NCBI GenBank assembly: GCA_947454215.1 | Contig: CANGJN010000033.1 | Location: forward strand, 1-6,703 | DNA from: Neisseriaceae bacterium | GTDB taxonomy: Bacteria > Pseudomonadota > Gammaproteobacteria > Burkholderiales > UBA11063 | Length of the DNA: 6,703 bases | Direction of reading: 5' to 3' | Shown here: piece by piece, positions 1-6,703 of the stretch | Layout: the number at the start of each line of letters is the position of its first letter | Position numbering within the stretch: position 1 is the stretch's first letter | Program-made: the position numbers and the translations under genes | The notes under the pieces: model-generated | What the model was told of the DNA's origin: nothing | Databases searched by the model: none | The model's input: only the letters and a program-made list of their open reading frames with translations

Positions 1-1
1 T

Positions 2-481
2 AGAGAATTGGGTGTTGTTATAGAGTTTTTAGATGATAAAAATATAATACGAGTCTCAAGTGATTTAAAGAAAAAGTTATCAGGTAATTATACATTCAAT
101 ATTTTAAATTGTCCAAATATTTTACCTACTTTAGCTGCTCTTGGAATGTATGTTGAAGGTGAGTTTACTATAATTGGAGGTCATGTTACTACGAAACATA
201 AATCTAATCGTATTAGATCAATGATTACTGAATTATTAAAATTAGGTGTAGATATTAATCCAGTTTTTAATAATAATGTTGAAGACGGTTTTGTTATAAG
301 AGGTAGATCCTCATATGAAGGGGGTGTAACTTTATCTAGTTGGGGGGATCATAGAATATTTATGTCTCTATATGTTGCCTCACTTAAAATGAAAAATGAA
401 AACCTAATTGATGGGTTTTATGATGTTATTTGCTCATTTCCAGATTTTTTTAAAGAAATTAATAAATTAACTCATAATTAA
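2..481 (+). CDS. aroA: EPSP synthase (AroA) family protein, C-terminal part, with altered active site
   Basis: The 5' end lies outside the window. The frame is open from base 2, so the TTG at 8 is an internal Leu codon rather than a start. Canonical AroA transfers enolpyruvate from PEP to shikimate-3-phosphate in the cytoplasm. Family landmarks are visible in the right order: a PxxLPTLAAL segment (about 113-142), an xSxRI segment (194-214) in place of LRxKESDRI, ELLKLG (about 230-247), a DHR motif (347-355), and SFPDFF (434-451) near the C-terminus. The usual catalytic Asp before LPTLA is Asn (116-118). The KESDR motif reads HKSNR. The Lys just before SFP is Cys (431-433). There is no frameshift. 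Family membership is well supported, but normal EPSP synthase activity is doubtful. A diverged paralogue with another substrate, or an inactive enzyme, is possible. The symbol gives the nearest family only. Confidence 0.8.
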   Translation, partial: RELGVVIEFLDDKNIIRVSSDLKKKLSGNYTFNILNCPNILPTLAALGMYVEGEFTIIGGHVTTKHKSNRIRSMITELLKLGVDINPVFNNNVEDGFVIRGRSSYEGGVTLSSWGDHRIFMSLYVASLKMKNENLIDGFYDVICSFPDFFKEINKLTHN

Positions 482-557
482 ATAATATAAAATATTGTTT
501 GTATAAATAAAAAATAAGTTTTTTAAAATTATAATTATTATACTTTATGGAGTTGTC
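482..557 (+). promoter_or_regulatory. AT-rich intergenic segment with possible promoter and ribosome binding site
   Basis: This short gap separates the AroA-like gene from the exported-protein gene. GGAG at 549-552 lies five bases before the ATG at 558 and is a good Shine-Dalgarno match that supports that start. A TATAAT hexamer occurs at 530-535, with a TATACT variant at 539-544. Neither has a convincing -35 box at normal spacing, and such hexamers are common by chance in DNA this AT-rich. The RBS is reliable and the promoter is only a possibility. Confidence 0.35.
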
Positions 558-2534
558 ATGCTAAAATTTTTATTTATAACAAATTTAATTTTTTTTTCAA
601 CTGCTTTTGCATTAGATTGTAATGATTTAATTATGTCTACAGAAAATACAATTCAATTAAAGGTATTGTTAAATAAATCATATTATAATGCAACTTTAGA
701 AATCAATAGATTAGCCGATAAAGATTTTGATAATCATAAATTTCAAACTGGTTCCGAATTAATAATTGGTTCATCTAGGTTTTCAGCTAAATCATGTGAT
801 ATAACAGACAGAAAATTTTATCTTGTAGTTGAATTAACCCCAAATATTAATGTTAAAGTAGAGTTTGATTCACTAGACTCTGATGTAAAAAGCAGTGCAA
901 CATTAACAAAAGAAGATATAGTAAATTTTCTTATTCCACAACTAGAAGTAGACAAATTTCATAGTCAATTTAAAAAATTAGGAAATTCTAGAAATTATAG
1001 AAAAAGAACGATGGTGGATGATGAGTTAGAAGATCGTGATTCTATGCCACAACTTAAAAAATCCTCTTTTTCTACTCAAGATGATGTAGAAGAAGATATT
1101 GTTGAGGAAAAAAAATTAGTCAAGGACGTTAAAAGTATCGAGTCTAAATATGCTCAATCCACGAGTGTAGAATCTGAACAAAAAGATAAACTTACTGTAT
1201 GTGGTAAAATATTTCAAAACGGAAGTGGAACATATAAATTTGTAATTGACAAAAAAATATTAGATATATATGTTTATTCCTTTGACTATATAAAACATTG
1301 GTATCCGGGTAATTCTTATTTATTAAAATTTATGAAAAGCATACCTATTAATATTTTGGATACTAAGGAAAGAGTTTTAAAGAGTTGTTCTGATAAACTA
1401 GGAAGACCTGGTTCTTTCTTGGAATATTTAACACAATCTGGAAGAATATTGACATCTCATGTTAATTCTATAATTTCTGTTGATCCTGATATTATTGGTC
1501 AGAATAAATTTAGTTTGCATCCATATAATTTAGATGAAAAAGGAGTATATACTTTTTATGATGATAGGCATGTATCAATGGCAGAATTAACACTTACAAA
1601 ACCATATAATATAGTAGAAGAATTTGAAGATCCAGATAACAGTTTAATAACATTGCATTACACTGATCCAAAAATTGATAAAGCAACTAGTAAACTAGTT
1701 ACTATTATACTAAGACGTAGAAATCATAATAATTATTATGATATGCAACTCAAATTTAGCAGAAAATCAGGTCAATATGAATTAACTCCTTTTAAATCAT
1801 TTGTTAGATTAAAGGATAAATCTGATGTATTATTAGATGAGAGTGGAGTAAAAAATTCACAGGTATCAGATGGTAAAGTTTATCGACAATCTCTACAAAC
1901 TATAATAGATAAATTAGAATTACCAAGTTTTGGTAAAATAAATTTTTGTAATTCATTATTCTTTCCTGGAAAATATAGAGTTGAATTTAATAAAATTAAT
2001 CCAATTAATCTTAATGTTACTGATTTAATAAAAATATTTTATAATGTTGAATCTAATGAAATTCAATACGTATTTAGAAGTAATTCTAACCTTATTCGTT
2101 GTGTTCATAACTCCTCTGGATCTAATATAACACATAAAGATTTTATAAATTCAGTTAATGTATTAGATTCTAAAGAATACTTCGTAGACAAAGATATTGA
2201 GTCTTTTTTACAAAGCAATAATCAGTGTTTAAATCTAATAAATCCTGGGAGTTATAAAATTTATCATTTTATGTCATCCATATTACCTTTTGATTTAATA
2301 ATACATGAGCTTAAATCAATATATTATTCATTGATGAAAAATAAAATGTTTGTTAATTATAAATTTGCTGAATTATTTAACAATAAATTGTTTGTACATG
2401 ATAAGAAAAATGCATTTGATGTAGAACATTGTTATTATTTCCAATCTATTAATTATTTAAAACGGAACTCTCCACTCGGGTTTAAAGAGGGGGATAAAGA
2501 AAGATTTAAATTTATAGGAGTGGAAAGAGACTAA
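558..2534 (+). CDS. Unrecognised exported protein with four cysteine-paired repeat modules
   Basis: I do not recognise this 658-residue protein. The start is fixed by GGAG at 549-552 and by a signal peptide directly after it (residues 1-18). The peptide has one Lys, a hydrophobic core and an AFA end, which suggests signal peptidase I cleavage and a periplasmic or secreted product. Cys21 is preceded by Asp, so a lipoprotein is unlikely. The eight cysteines form pairs at 21/80, 215/277, 464/515 and 557/625, likely disulfides. Segments after the first Cys of the last three pairs resemble each other: a G-x-Y-[KR]-[FVI] strand, then a hydrophobic strand, then [DE]-(x)-[IL]-K-x-x-Y (residues 243-249, 489-495, 584-590). 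The first pair is more distant. Residues about 310-410 look beta-rich without cysteines. Residues about 140-212 are a charged Lys/Glu/Asp linker. No catalytic motif or other membrane segment is evident. A role as an adhesion, binding or envelope protein is speculation. Confidence 0.85.
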   Translation: MLKFLFITNLIFFSTAFALDCNDLIMSTENTIQLKVLLNKSYYNATLEINRLADKDFDNHKFQTGSELIIGSSRFSAKSCDITDRKFYLVVELTPNINVKVEFDSLDSDVKSSATLTKEDIVNFLIPQLEVDKFHSQFKKLGNSRNYRKRTMVDDELEDRDSMPQLKKSSFSTQDDVEEDIVEEKKLVKDVKSIESKYAQSTSVESEQKDKLTVCGKIFQNGSGTYKFVIDKKILDIYVYSFDYIKHWYPGNSYLLKFMKSIPINILDTKERVLKSCSDKLGRPGSFLEYLTQSGRILTSHVNSIISVDPDIIGQNKFSLHPYNLDEKGVYTFYDDRHVSMAELTLTKPYNIVEEFEDPDNSLITLHYTDPKIDKATSKLVTIILRRRNHNNYYDMQLKFSRKSGQYELTPFKSFVRLKDKSDVLLDESGVKNSQVSDGKVYRQSLQTIIDKLELPSFGKINFCNSLFFPGKYRVEFNKINPINLNVTDLIKIFYNVESNEIQYVFRSNSNLIRCVHNSSGSNITHKDFINSVNVLDSKEYFVDKDIESFLQSNNQCLNLINPGSYKIYHFMSSILPFDLIIHELKSIYYSLMKNKMFVNYKFAELFNNKLFVHDKKNAFDVEHCYYFQSINYLKRNSPLGFKEGDKERFKFIGVERD

Positions 2535-2710
2535 GAGTTTTTTCGGATAGGGTTTAGACAAATAATCGAGTGCTGAATATAAAAATTAAATTTTTTTAAA
2601 AGTTATAATCACAATAGTTAGATGATAAATAAAGTTAAAAAAGTATAGATATAATAATTAGATGATTTTTATCAATTATTTTGTAATAATTTCAAAAAAA
2701 TGTTGTAGAA

Positions 2711-2716
2711 TATAAT
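2711..2716 (+). promoter_or_regulatory. Possible promoter -10 box for a short transcript
   Basis: A perfect TATAAT preceded by TAGAA and followed by GGG resembles a sigma-70 -10 region. The candidate -35 hexamers 16 or so bases upstream (around 2689-2695) are poor matches to TTGACA. If used, transcription would begin near 2722 and run about 80 bases into the hairpin at 2762-2798. No open reading frame follows, so the product would be a small noncoding RNA. The call is weak because AT-rich DNA yields such hexamers by chance. Confidence 0.25.
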
Positions 2717-2761
2717 GGGTTGTTATAGGTGATTTAGATAGTAGAAATTAGTGAATTTTGG

Positions 2762-2798
2762 TTAACTAGTATTTGATAATAACTCAAATACTAGTTAA
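2762..2798. terminator. Perfect 15-bp inverted repeat between convergent genes, possible bidirectional terminator
   Basis: The left arm 2762-2776 and right arm 2784-2798 are exact reverse complements of 15 bases around a 7-base loop. On the + strand two further G-U pairs could extend the stem, and the bases after it (2799-2805, TTCTTAT) form a moderate U-rich tail. On the minus strand the hairpin begins 11 bases after the lipase-like stop codon, but no U-tract follows it. The position between converging genes suggests termination of both, more convincingly for + strand transcripts. The stem is AT-rich and therefore weaker than a typical terminator. A protein-binding palindrome or an RNA-stabilising element is an alternative. 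Confidence 0.55.
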
Positions 2799-2809
2799 TT
2801 CTTATCAAA

Positions 2810-4624
2810 TTACTTCATTAAATTTAAAAGTGCTAAACTCATTATTTTATTTGAATTAACGTGTTGTAAGTACATAACATTCGGGGTAGATGGAAATCTA
2901 ATAGAGTCCCATAATTTTGAGTTATCTATTTCAACACATTTTACAGAACCTAAACCAATAGTTTTAATGCCATTATTTTTGTCACATGCTAATAATGAGT
3001 TTTTATTAGGAACAGTAGAGTCATACCTCATATAAAATAAAACAACAGGAGTGTTTACTGTTAAATTATAGGTATTTGACTGTGTTAAGATTGATTTTAA
3101 AAAATTATCATTGGGCACTTGATTATAAGAAAATAATCCAGCACTACTATAAGTATTGGTTGTAGTAGATAGAGTGTTTATAAGTTGATTTATATTTAAA
3201 CTATCTCCAATAAAGTATCCCAATGACATAGCACTTGTAAATAATACGCTAGAAATATATTCTGCATTATAAACTGGGTTATTAAAAAGAGAGGTTATGT
3301 TTTCTGGGTTTAGGTTAAATAAATTAGAACAACTAACATTTGACCAAGAATTTATTGAATTTGGTAAATTTATACAATTTTTTAAGAAAAAGAAATTAGG
3401 CTTAAAAATAGCAGAATAAATTGATTGATTGTAATAGTAGTTTAATATTGCAGAACTAAGATATGAATATAAAGCAGGCTTAGAAGATGCTAAAGAAAAT
3501 TGAGAAATTGCTATATCAAGACCATTTGGCTCATTTATACATAATGGGTCATTTCCGCATCCTGGTATATTATTCCAAGAATTGGTACTTCCTACTCTAC
3601 CTGTGTAATCATTTGAAAACATAAAGTTTAACATAGTATCAGAGATATCATAAGCTCCAGACATCGCATATGTTCCATTTAGTTTTAGGTTATTATCTTT
3701 TAATATTGAATTGTAGTCAAAATCTAAATATTGGGTGGCTTTTAAAGAGTAACCTCCTCCTTCTGAAAATGAGGTAATATATAATTTATTGTTTTTATCA
3801 AGGGATTGAAAGCTAAAATTATAATTATTTTTTAAATATGAGTTAACTGCTGGTAACATATAAATCCCACTAAAGGCATTTGAATTTGTTCCAATAATAT
3901 ATGGGTGTACGGTATTCACATCTATTCCTTGACCAGTGTAGTCTGGTGCGATTACTATAAATCCATTAGATACAAATATAGATGTGAGTAAATATTGATT
4001 TATAAATGTTAATTGCATAGATGGACCATCAAAGTTATTAAAACCAGACATAACACCATTCTTTGAAGGTATTGTATCATGATAATACAATATAACTCCT
4101 TTAATAAGATTTGTACTAACTATTTTACCATCCTGATCTGTTGGAAGAATAACTAAGCCAGATAATGTTAGTTTAGGTATACTTCTACCAGAACTAATAT
4201 TTGCCATTCCAGGAGAGGTGTATTTAATATAATCATACTTAGCATAAAGAATATTAGATGATGAGGTGCTATTAGGAATAAAGTTTATTAAATCATTACT
4301 ACTTTCTATGCCAAAAATTTGAGGATTGCTCAAAATATAATTAAAATTTTGGTTACAATTATTGGTGAAGTTCAACCCAGAAGAACCTACTAAATTAAAA
4401 CAAGGTATTAATCCAGTAAATGATTGATTTGCTGCTAAATTATTTATTGGTATAACTCCATTGTTATTTAAACCAAAACTCTTCATTATTGAATTTGATG
4501 GAGCTGTTCCTCCATTTATTAAGATTCCATAATTATTGTTGCTACCAGAGTTATTATTAGTCCCTACATTGCAAGAAGTTAATAATATATTTAAAAATAT
4601 AGATAAAACAATATATTTTTTCAT
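2810..4624 (-). CDS. Lipase-like alpha/beta hydrolase lipoprotein
   Basis: This 604-residue protein is probably an outer-membrane-anchored esterase or lipase. The ATG at 4624 is preferred over the GTG at 4669 because AAAGGTG lies just upstream and the protein then opens with a signal peptide (MKK, hydrophobic core, LLTSC lipobox). Cys18 would be lipidated, and the following Asn favours the outer membrane. An Asn/Gly/Ser-rich linker follows (about 19-32). Hydrolase landmarks are YYHDT (180-184, oxyanion-hole region), APDYTGQG (226-233), the nucleophile elbow SFSEGG with Ser287 (codon 3764-3766), Asp535 in YDSTVP (3020-3022) and His588 in LQHVN (2861-2863). Together they give a complete Ser-Asp-His triad. 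The order and the PDYxGxG...HPY pattern resemble secretory lipases. The elbow has Ser where the GxSxG Gly is usual. Mature cysteines fall in close pairs (75/90, 356/362, 417/432, 547/563), consistent with disulfides. It lies 41 bases after the PI-PLC-like gene, probably in the same operon. Substrate unknown. Confidence 0.85.
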   Translation of the reverse strand: MKKYIVLSIFLNILLTSCNVGTNNNSGSNNNYGILINGGTAPSNSIMKSFGLNNNGVIPINNLAANQSFTGLIPCFNLVGSSGLNFTNNCNQNFNYILSNPQIFGIESSNDLINFIPNSTSSSNILYAKYDYIKYTSPGMANISSGRSIPKLTLSGLVILPTDQDGKIVSTNLIKGVILYYHDTIPSKNGVMSGFNNFDGPSMQLTFINQYLLTSIFVSNGFIVIAPDYTGQGIDVNTVHPYIIGTNSNAFSGIYMLPAVNSYLKNNYNFSFQSLDKNNKLYITSFSEGGGYSLKATQYLDFDYNSILKDNNLKLNGTYAMSGAYDISDTMLNFMFSNDYTGRVGSTNSWNNIPGCGNDPLCINEPNGLDIAISQFSLASSKPALYSYLSSAILNYYYNQSIYSAIFKPNFFFLKNCINLPNSINSWSNVSCSNLFNLNPENITSLFNNPVYNAEYISSVLFTSAMSLGYFIGDSLNINQLINTLSTTTNTYSSAGLFSYNQVPNDNFLKSILTQSNTYNLTVNTPVVLFYMRYDSTVPNKNSLLACDKNNGIKTIGLGSVKCVEIDNSKLWDSIRFPSTPNVMYLQHVNSNKIMSLALLNLMK

Positions 4625-4629
4625 AAAAA

Positions 4630-4636
4630 CACCTTT
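4630..4636 (-). promoter_or_regulatory. Ribosome binding site deciding the lipase-like start
   Basis: On the minus strand AAAGGTG is followed by five T and then ATG at 4624, placing the AAGG core seven bases before the start. This favours the ATG at 4624 over the in-frame GTG at 4669, which would add 15 non-signal-like residues before the MKK signal peptide. Confidence 0.75.
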
Positions 4637-4665
4637 CAAAAATGAATAATTATAAGTATTTAAGT

Positions 4666-5718
4666 TCACTCAATAACATTATTTTCTGGCTCTATTAAGT
4701 CATTAATTGGATCAATGAATTTTGATAATAAATTAGAATTTTTAATTTTAGAAACTGAAGTTATGATATTTATCAATCTACTACTAAGGTTTTTATCGGT
4801 GACAATAATGGCTGGCATAGTTTTAATATTTTGTTTCAATGTATCAGTAATTAATGATTTTTGATATTCATCTATAGTATCTGTTAAAGTAGAAATACTT
4901 ATTTCGGAATATACTGGAATTATATTAAATATTGGCTCATTAATTTTATAACTTAGATTTAATGAATTTTTTATAAGGGTCAATTCTTTAATCATTATAT
5001 TTGGTGGTGATGGGTAGTTTACTATAATATCTCTATCCCATACTTCATCATATGATTTTAATGTCGGATTGGATGAGATTAAGATTACTCTTTTATTTGA
5101 TTTAATTAAGTCTTCAATTTTATAATTCATCATAGACTTTGTTACGATTAAATTATTTAATGAGTTTTTTAAATATATATAGAATGCATTTATTTCATTT
5201 TCATCCATATAACCAATTTCTGAACGCAAGTTATTGTCAAAATCTATCAAAACTATTTCTTTATCGTTAGATTGTAAAAAATTAACTATATTTTGTATTA
5301 TACTATCAAGATTGTCTGTTAAGTAGAAATTTGAGGTATAATATTTATTAATTTGTTTACAGATTCTTATATCAAAATATCTAATTCCTGAGTTTAATTG
5401 AGATAGAATATCACTATCTTGAACATTTAATTTATTATAAAAATATTCTAGTTTAGATTCATCGTTTGAAGAAATTAATTTTTGATAAATTAAAGAATTT
5501 TCTGATAAACTTTGTAGGCTTACTTCACCAAGACAAATTGAACTATTTTTTGTAATATTATACGCATTAGATATATAACTGCCAGGAATTGTTACATTAA
5601 ATATAGAGTTATCTTTTATTTTAGAATATGAATCATTCATCCAATGTGAATTAGGATTGGCACATGAATTTAAAATACATAATAAAAAAAATGATAGAAT
5701 GCAAGAGATAATATTCAC
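4666..5718 (-). CDS. PI-PLC X-domain-like lipoprotein lacking both catalytic histidines
   Basis: This 350-residue protein opens with a short signal peptide ending in a lipobox (LNSC, Cys19; the next residue Ala favours the outer membrane). Fold landmarks of bacterial phosphatidylinositol-specific phospholipase C follow. They are a WM tryptophan region (26-27), TIPGS (43-47), QLNSGIRYFDIRI (107-119) and an FLQSNDKEIVLIDF segment (147-160). In active family members TIPGS is followed by the first catalytic His; here it is Tyr48. The second, usually in a T-H-G context after the DIR strand, is Asn130. Arg118 is kept. The protein therefore probably does not cleave phosphoinositides and may bind lipid or sugar-phosphate, or another protein. 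Cys62 and Cys120 could form a disulfide. The start is GTG, with a stop four codons upstream in frame and no clear Shine-Dalgarno. It begins 1 nt after the speA stop, suggesting translational coupling. Its TGA lies 41 bases before the lipase-like ATG. Confidence 0.75.
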   Translation of the reverse strand: MNIISCILSFFLLCILNSCANPNSHWMNDSYSKIKDNSIFNVTIPGSYISNAYNITKNSSICLGEVSLQSLSENSLIYQKLISSNDESKLEYFYNKLNVQDSDILSQLNSGIRYFDIRICKQINKYYTSNFYLTDNLDSIIQNIVNFLQSNDKEIVLIDFDNNLRSEIGYMDENEINAFYIYLKNSLNNLIVTKSMMNYKIEDLIKSNKRVILISSNPTLKSYDEVWDRDIIVNYPSPPNIMIKELTLIKNSLNLSYKINEPIFNIIPVYSEISISTLTDTIDEYQKSLITDTLKQNIKTMPAIIVTDKNLSSRLINIITSVSKIKNSNLLSKFIDPINDLIEPENNVIE

Positions 5719-5719
5719 T

Positions 5720-6703
5720 TTATTTTTTTAGGTAGGATGAAAATGTTATGCTATTTTGTATATAATTATCAATAGTTATTTTTAATTGATTCTCAATATG
5801 ACTATCTTTTACATATTTTAAAATAATTTTTTTTACTTCATCATTGTTGTAATCGAAAGTTTCTAGAGAATCTAATACTCCAATAACTTTTTTAATATTA
5901 GAGACACTAAATTTATTGTCTTTTTCTAATTTAATTTCAACTGTGTTTATTGGGAAAAATAAGTTATGTAAATTACCCATAGTTTCTTGATAGGCACCAA
6001 TTAAAAAAAATCCTAAAAGATAAGGGTTGTTATGTTCTAATTTAGGTAATTTTATCGATTGTCCAAAGCCCTCACACGTACTATATTGATTTATTACACC
6101 ATCAGAATCACAGGTAAGATCATCTAAAATAAAATTATTTCTAGGTTGTTTATCTAAATCTGTTATAGGTAATATAGGAAATAACTGCGATATTGCCCAA
6201 CTATCTGGTAATGATTGAAAAATTGATAAGTTAACAATAATTTTTATTGAAAGTTCTTTTTCTAATATATCTGACAAATCACGATGAGCTTTGTAGCCTG
6301 AGTTAATTTTATGGTATAACCTTTGCTTTATTTTAAAGGATAACTGTTCAGCAATTGCTAACTTATCAAAAGATATTTCTTTTTTATTAAATTTGTCTTT
6401 TAATTTAGTTAGAGCATTCTGTGTATTTAAAAATATTTCATATAGGTTAACAGAGTTAAACTGTGAAAATATTTCAAGAATTTCTTGAAGATCACAGTCC
6501 ATTTTATCATAAGTTAAATTACAATCAGAAGTCTTATCTTCAATATCTACGATATTGGTTATACACATAGCATGGTGAGCTGTAACTGCTCTTCCTGATT
6601 CAGTATAAATATCAGGCATTTTTTCTACATTATTTAATGATAAACTTTTTTTTATTGATAATATGATACTATCTGCATAATTTTGTAAACTATAATTTGC
6701 TGA
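5720..6703 (-). CDS. speA: Biosynthetic arginine decarboxylase, C-terminal half (partial)
   Basis: SpeA is a cytoplasmic PLP enzyme that decarboxylates arginine to agmatine, the entry to putrescine and spermidine synthesis. The gene runs off the right edge: the frame stays open to base 6703, so the Met at 6619 is internal. The visible 327 residues are about half of the usual 630-660. Recognisable SpeA blocks are NYSLQNYA (near the edge), PDIYTESGRAVTAHHA (about residues 30-45 of the fragment), IFQSLPDSWAISQLFP, the CDSDG active-site motif (bases 6098-6112, Cys from the partner subunit in this fold) and LLGFFLIGAYQE with GNLHNLF. Nothing visible is broken. The TAA stop is separated by one base from the GTG of the PI-PLC-like gene, so it is probably the first visible gene of a three-gene transcript. 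Its promoter lies outside the window. Confidence 0.95.
   Translation of the reverse strand, partial: SANYSLQNYADSIILSIKKSLSLNNVEKMPDIYTESGRAVTAHHAMCITNIVDIEDKTSDCNLTYDKMDCDLQEILEIFSQFNSVNLYEIFLNTQNALTKLKDKFNKKEISFDKLAIAEQLSFKIKQRLYHKINSGYKAHRDLSDILEKELSIKIIVNLSIFQSLPDSWAISQLFPILPITDLDKQPRNNFILDDLTCDSDGVINQYSTCEGFGQSIKLPKLEHNNPYLLGFFLIGAYQETMGNLHNLFFPINTVEIKLEKDNKFSVSNIKKVIGVLDSLETFDYNNDEVKKIILKYVKDSHIENQLKITIDNYIQNSITFSSYLKK

Larger units (their letters stand above)
2535..2809. other. Gene-free convergent intergenic region
   Basis: This region lies between the ends of the + strand exported-protein gene and the minus-strand lipase-like gene. I see no credible gene in it. It holds a 9-base direct repeat TTAGATGAT at 2618-2626 and 2658-2666, A/T tracts around 2578-2600, a TATAAT hexamer at 2711-2716, and a perfect inverted repeat at 2762-2798. 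The first 45 bases are slightly less AT-rich than the rest. No recognisable terminator sits immediately after the + strand gene. The A-run/T-run near 2581-2597 could form only a weak all-A:U stem. Confidence 0.6.

Noticed and set aside
8..10. TTG at 8 as the start of a short stand-alone AroA C-terminal protein
   Set aside because: The frame is open to the window edge and the residues before it continue the family alignment, so this is the internal part of a longer gene.
1684..1699. Near-palindrome AACTAGT-AA-ACTAGTT sharing an ACTAGT core with the hairpin at 2762-2798
   Set aside because: It lies inside a coding region, its arms are only 7 bases with a 2-base spacer, and no further copies or motif extension were seen, so it is probably chance.
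2474..2572. Slightly less AT-rich patch around the end of the exported-protein gene as a mobile-element scar or structured RNA
   Set aside because: Only a 6-base distant complement (CACTCG/CGAGTG) and a short GGGTTTA repeat were found, with no terminal repeats or target duplication.
4645..4656. TATAAT on the minus strand upstream of the lipase-like gene as an internal promoter
   Set aside because: No adequate -35 box sits at 16-18 bases, and TATAAT-like strings are frequent in this AT-rich DNA.
4625..4669. N-terminal extension of the lipase-like protein from the GTG at 4669, overlapping the PI-PLC-like stop
   Set aside because: The extension would place 15 residues before a textbook lipoprotein signal peptide, and the strong AAAGGTG site serves the ATG at 4624.

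Overview
This is strongly AT-rich bacterial DNA with densely packed genes. The signal peptides, two lipoproteins with outer-membrane-type residues after the lipidated cysteine, and a SpeA resembling the gammaproteobacterial enzyme point to a Gram-negative gammaproteobacterium. A host-associated, Francisella-like lineage would fit, but that placement is an inference from composition and remembered protein similarity.

Layout. Bases 2-481 (+) hold the C-terminal part of an EPSP synthase (AroA) family protein. Its fold signatures are clear, but several active-site residues are replaced. Bases 558-2534 (+) encode a 658-residue exported protein I do not recognise. It carries eight cysteines arranged as four pairs inside a repeated module. 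Bases 2535-2809 have no gene but contain a perfect 15-bp inverted repeat and a possible promoter. Everything from 2810 to the right edge is on the minus strand and reads as one operon: the C-terminal half of biosynthetic arginine decarboxylase (speA, 5720-6703), a lipoprotein with a PI-PLC X-domain-like fold but without the catalytic histidines (4666-5718, starting 1 nt after the speA stop), and a lipase-like alpha/beta hydrolase lipoprotein (2810-4624).

How the genes may work together. The + strand genes converge on the minus-strand operon at the 2535-2809 gap. SpeA is a cytoplasmic enzyme that makes agmatine for polyamine synthesis. The two downstream genes encode envelope lipoproteins of lipid-active folds, one with an apparently intact Ser-Asp-His triad and one apparently catalytically dead. 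Their tight linkage suggests co-expression of a pseudo-phospholipase with an active esterase. No mobile element, CRISPR array, tRNA or rRNA was seen. The most unusual content is two probable pseudoenzymes (AroA-like and PI-PLC-like) and the cysteine-paired repeat protein.
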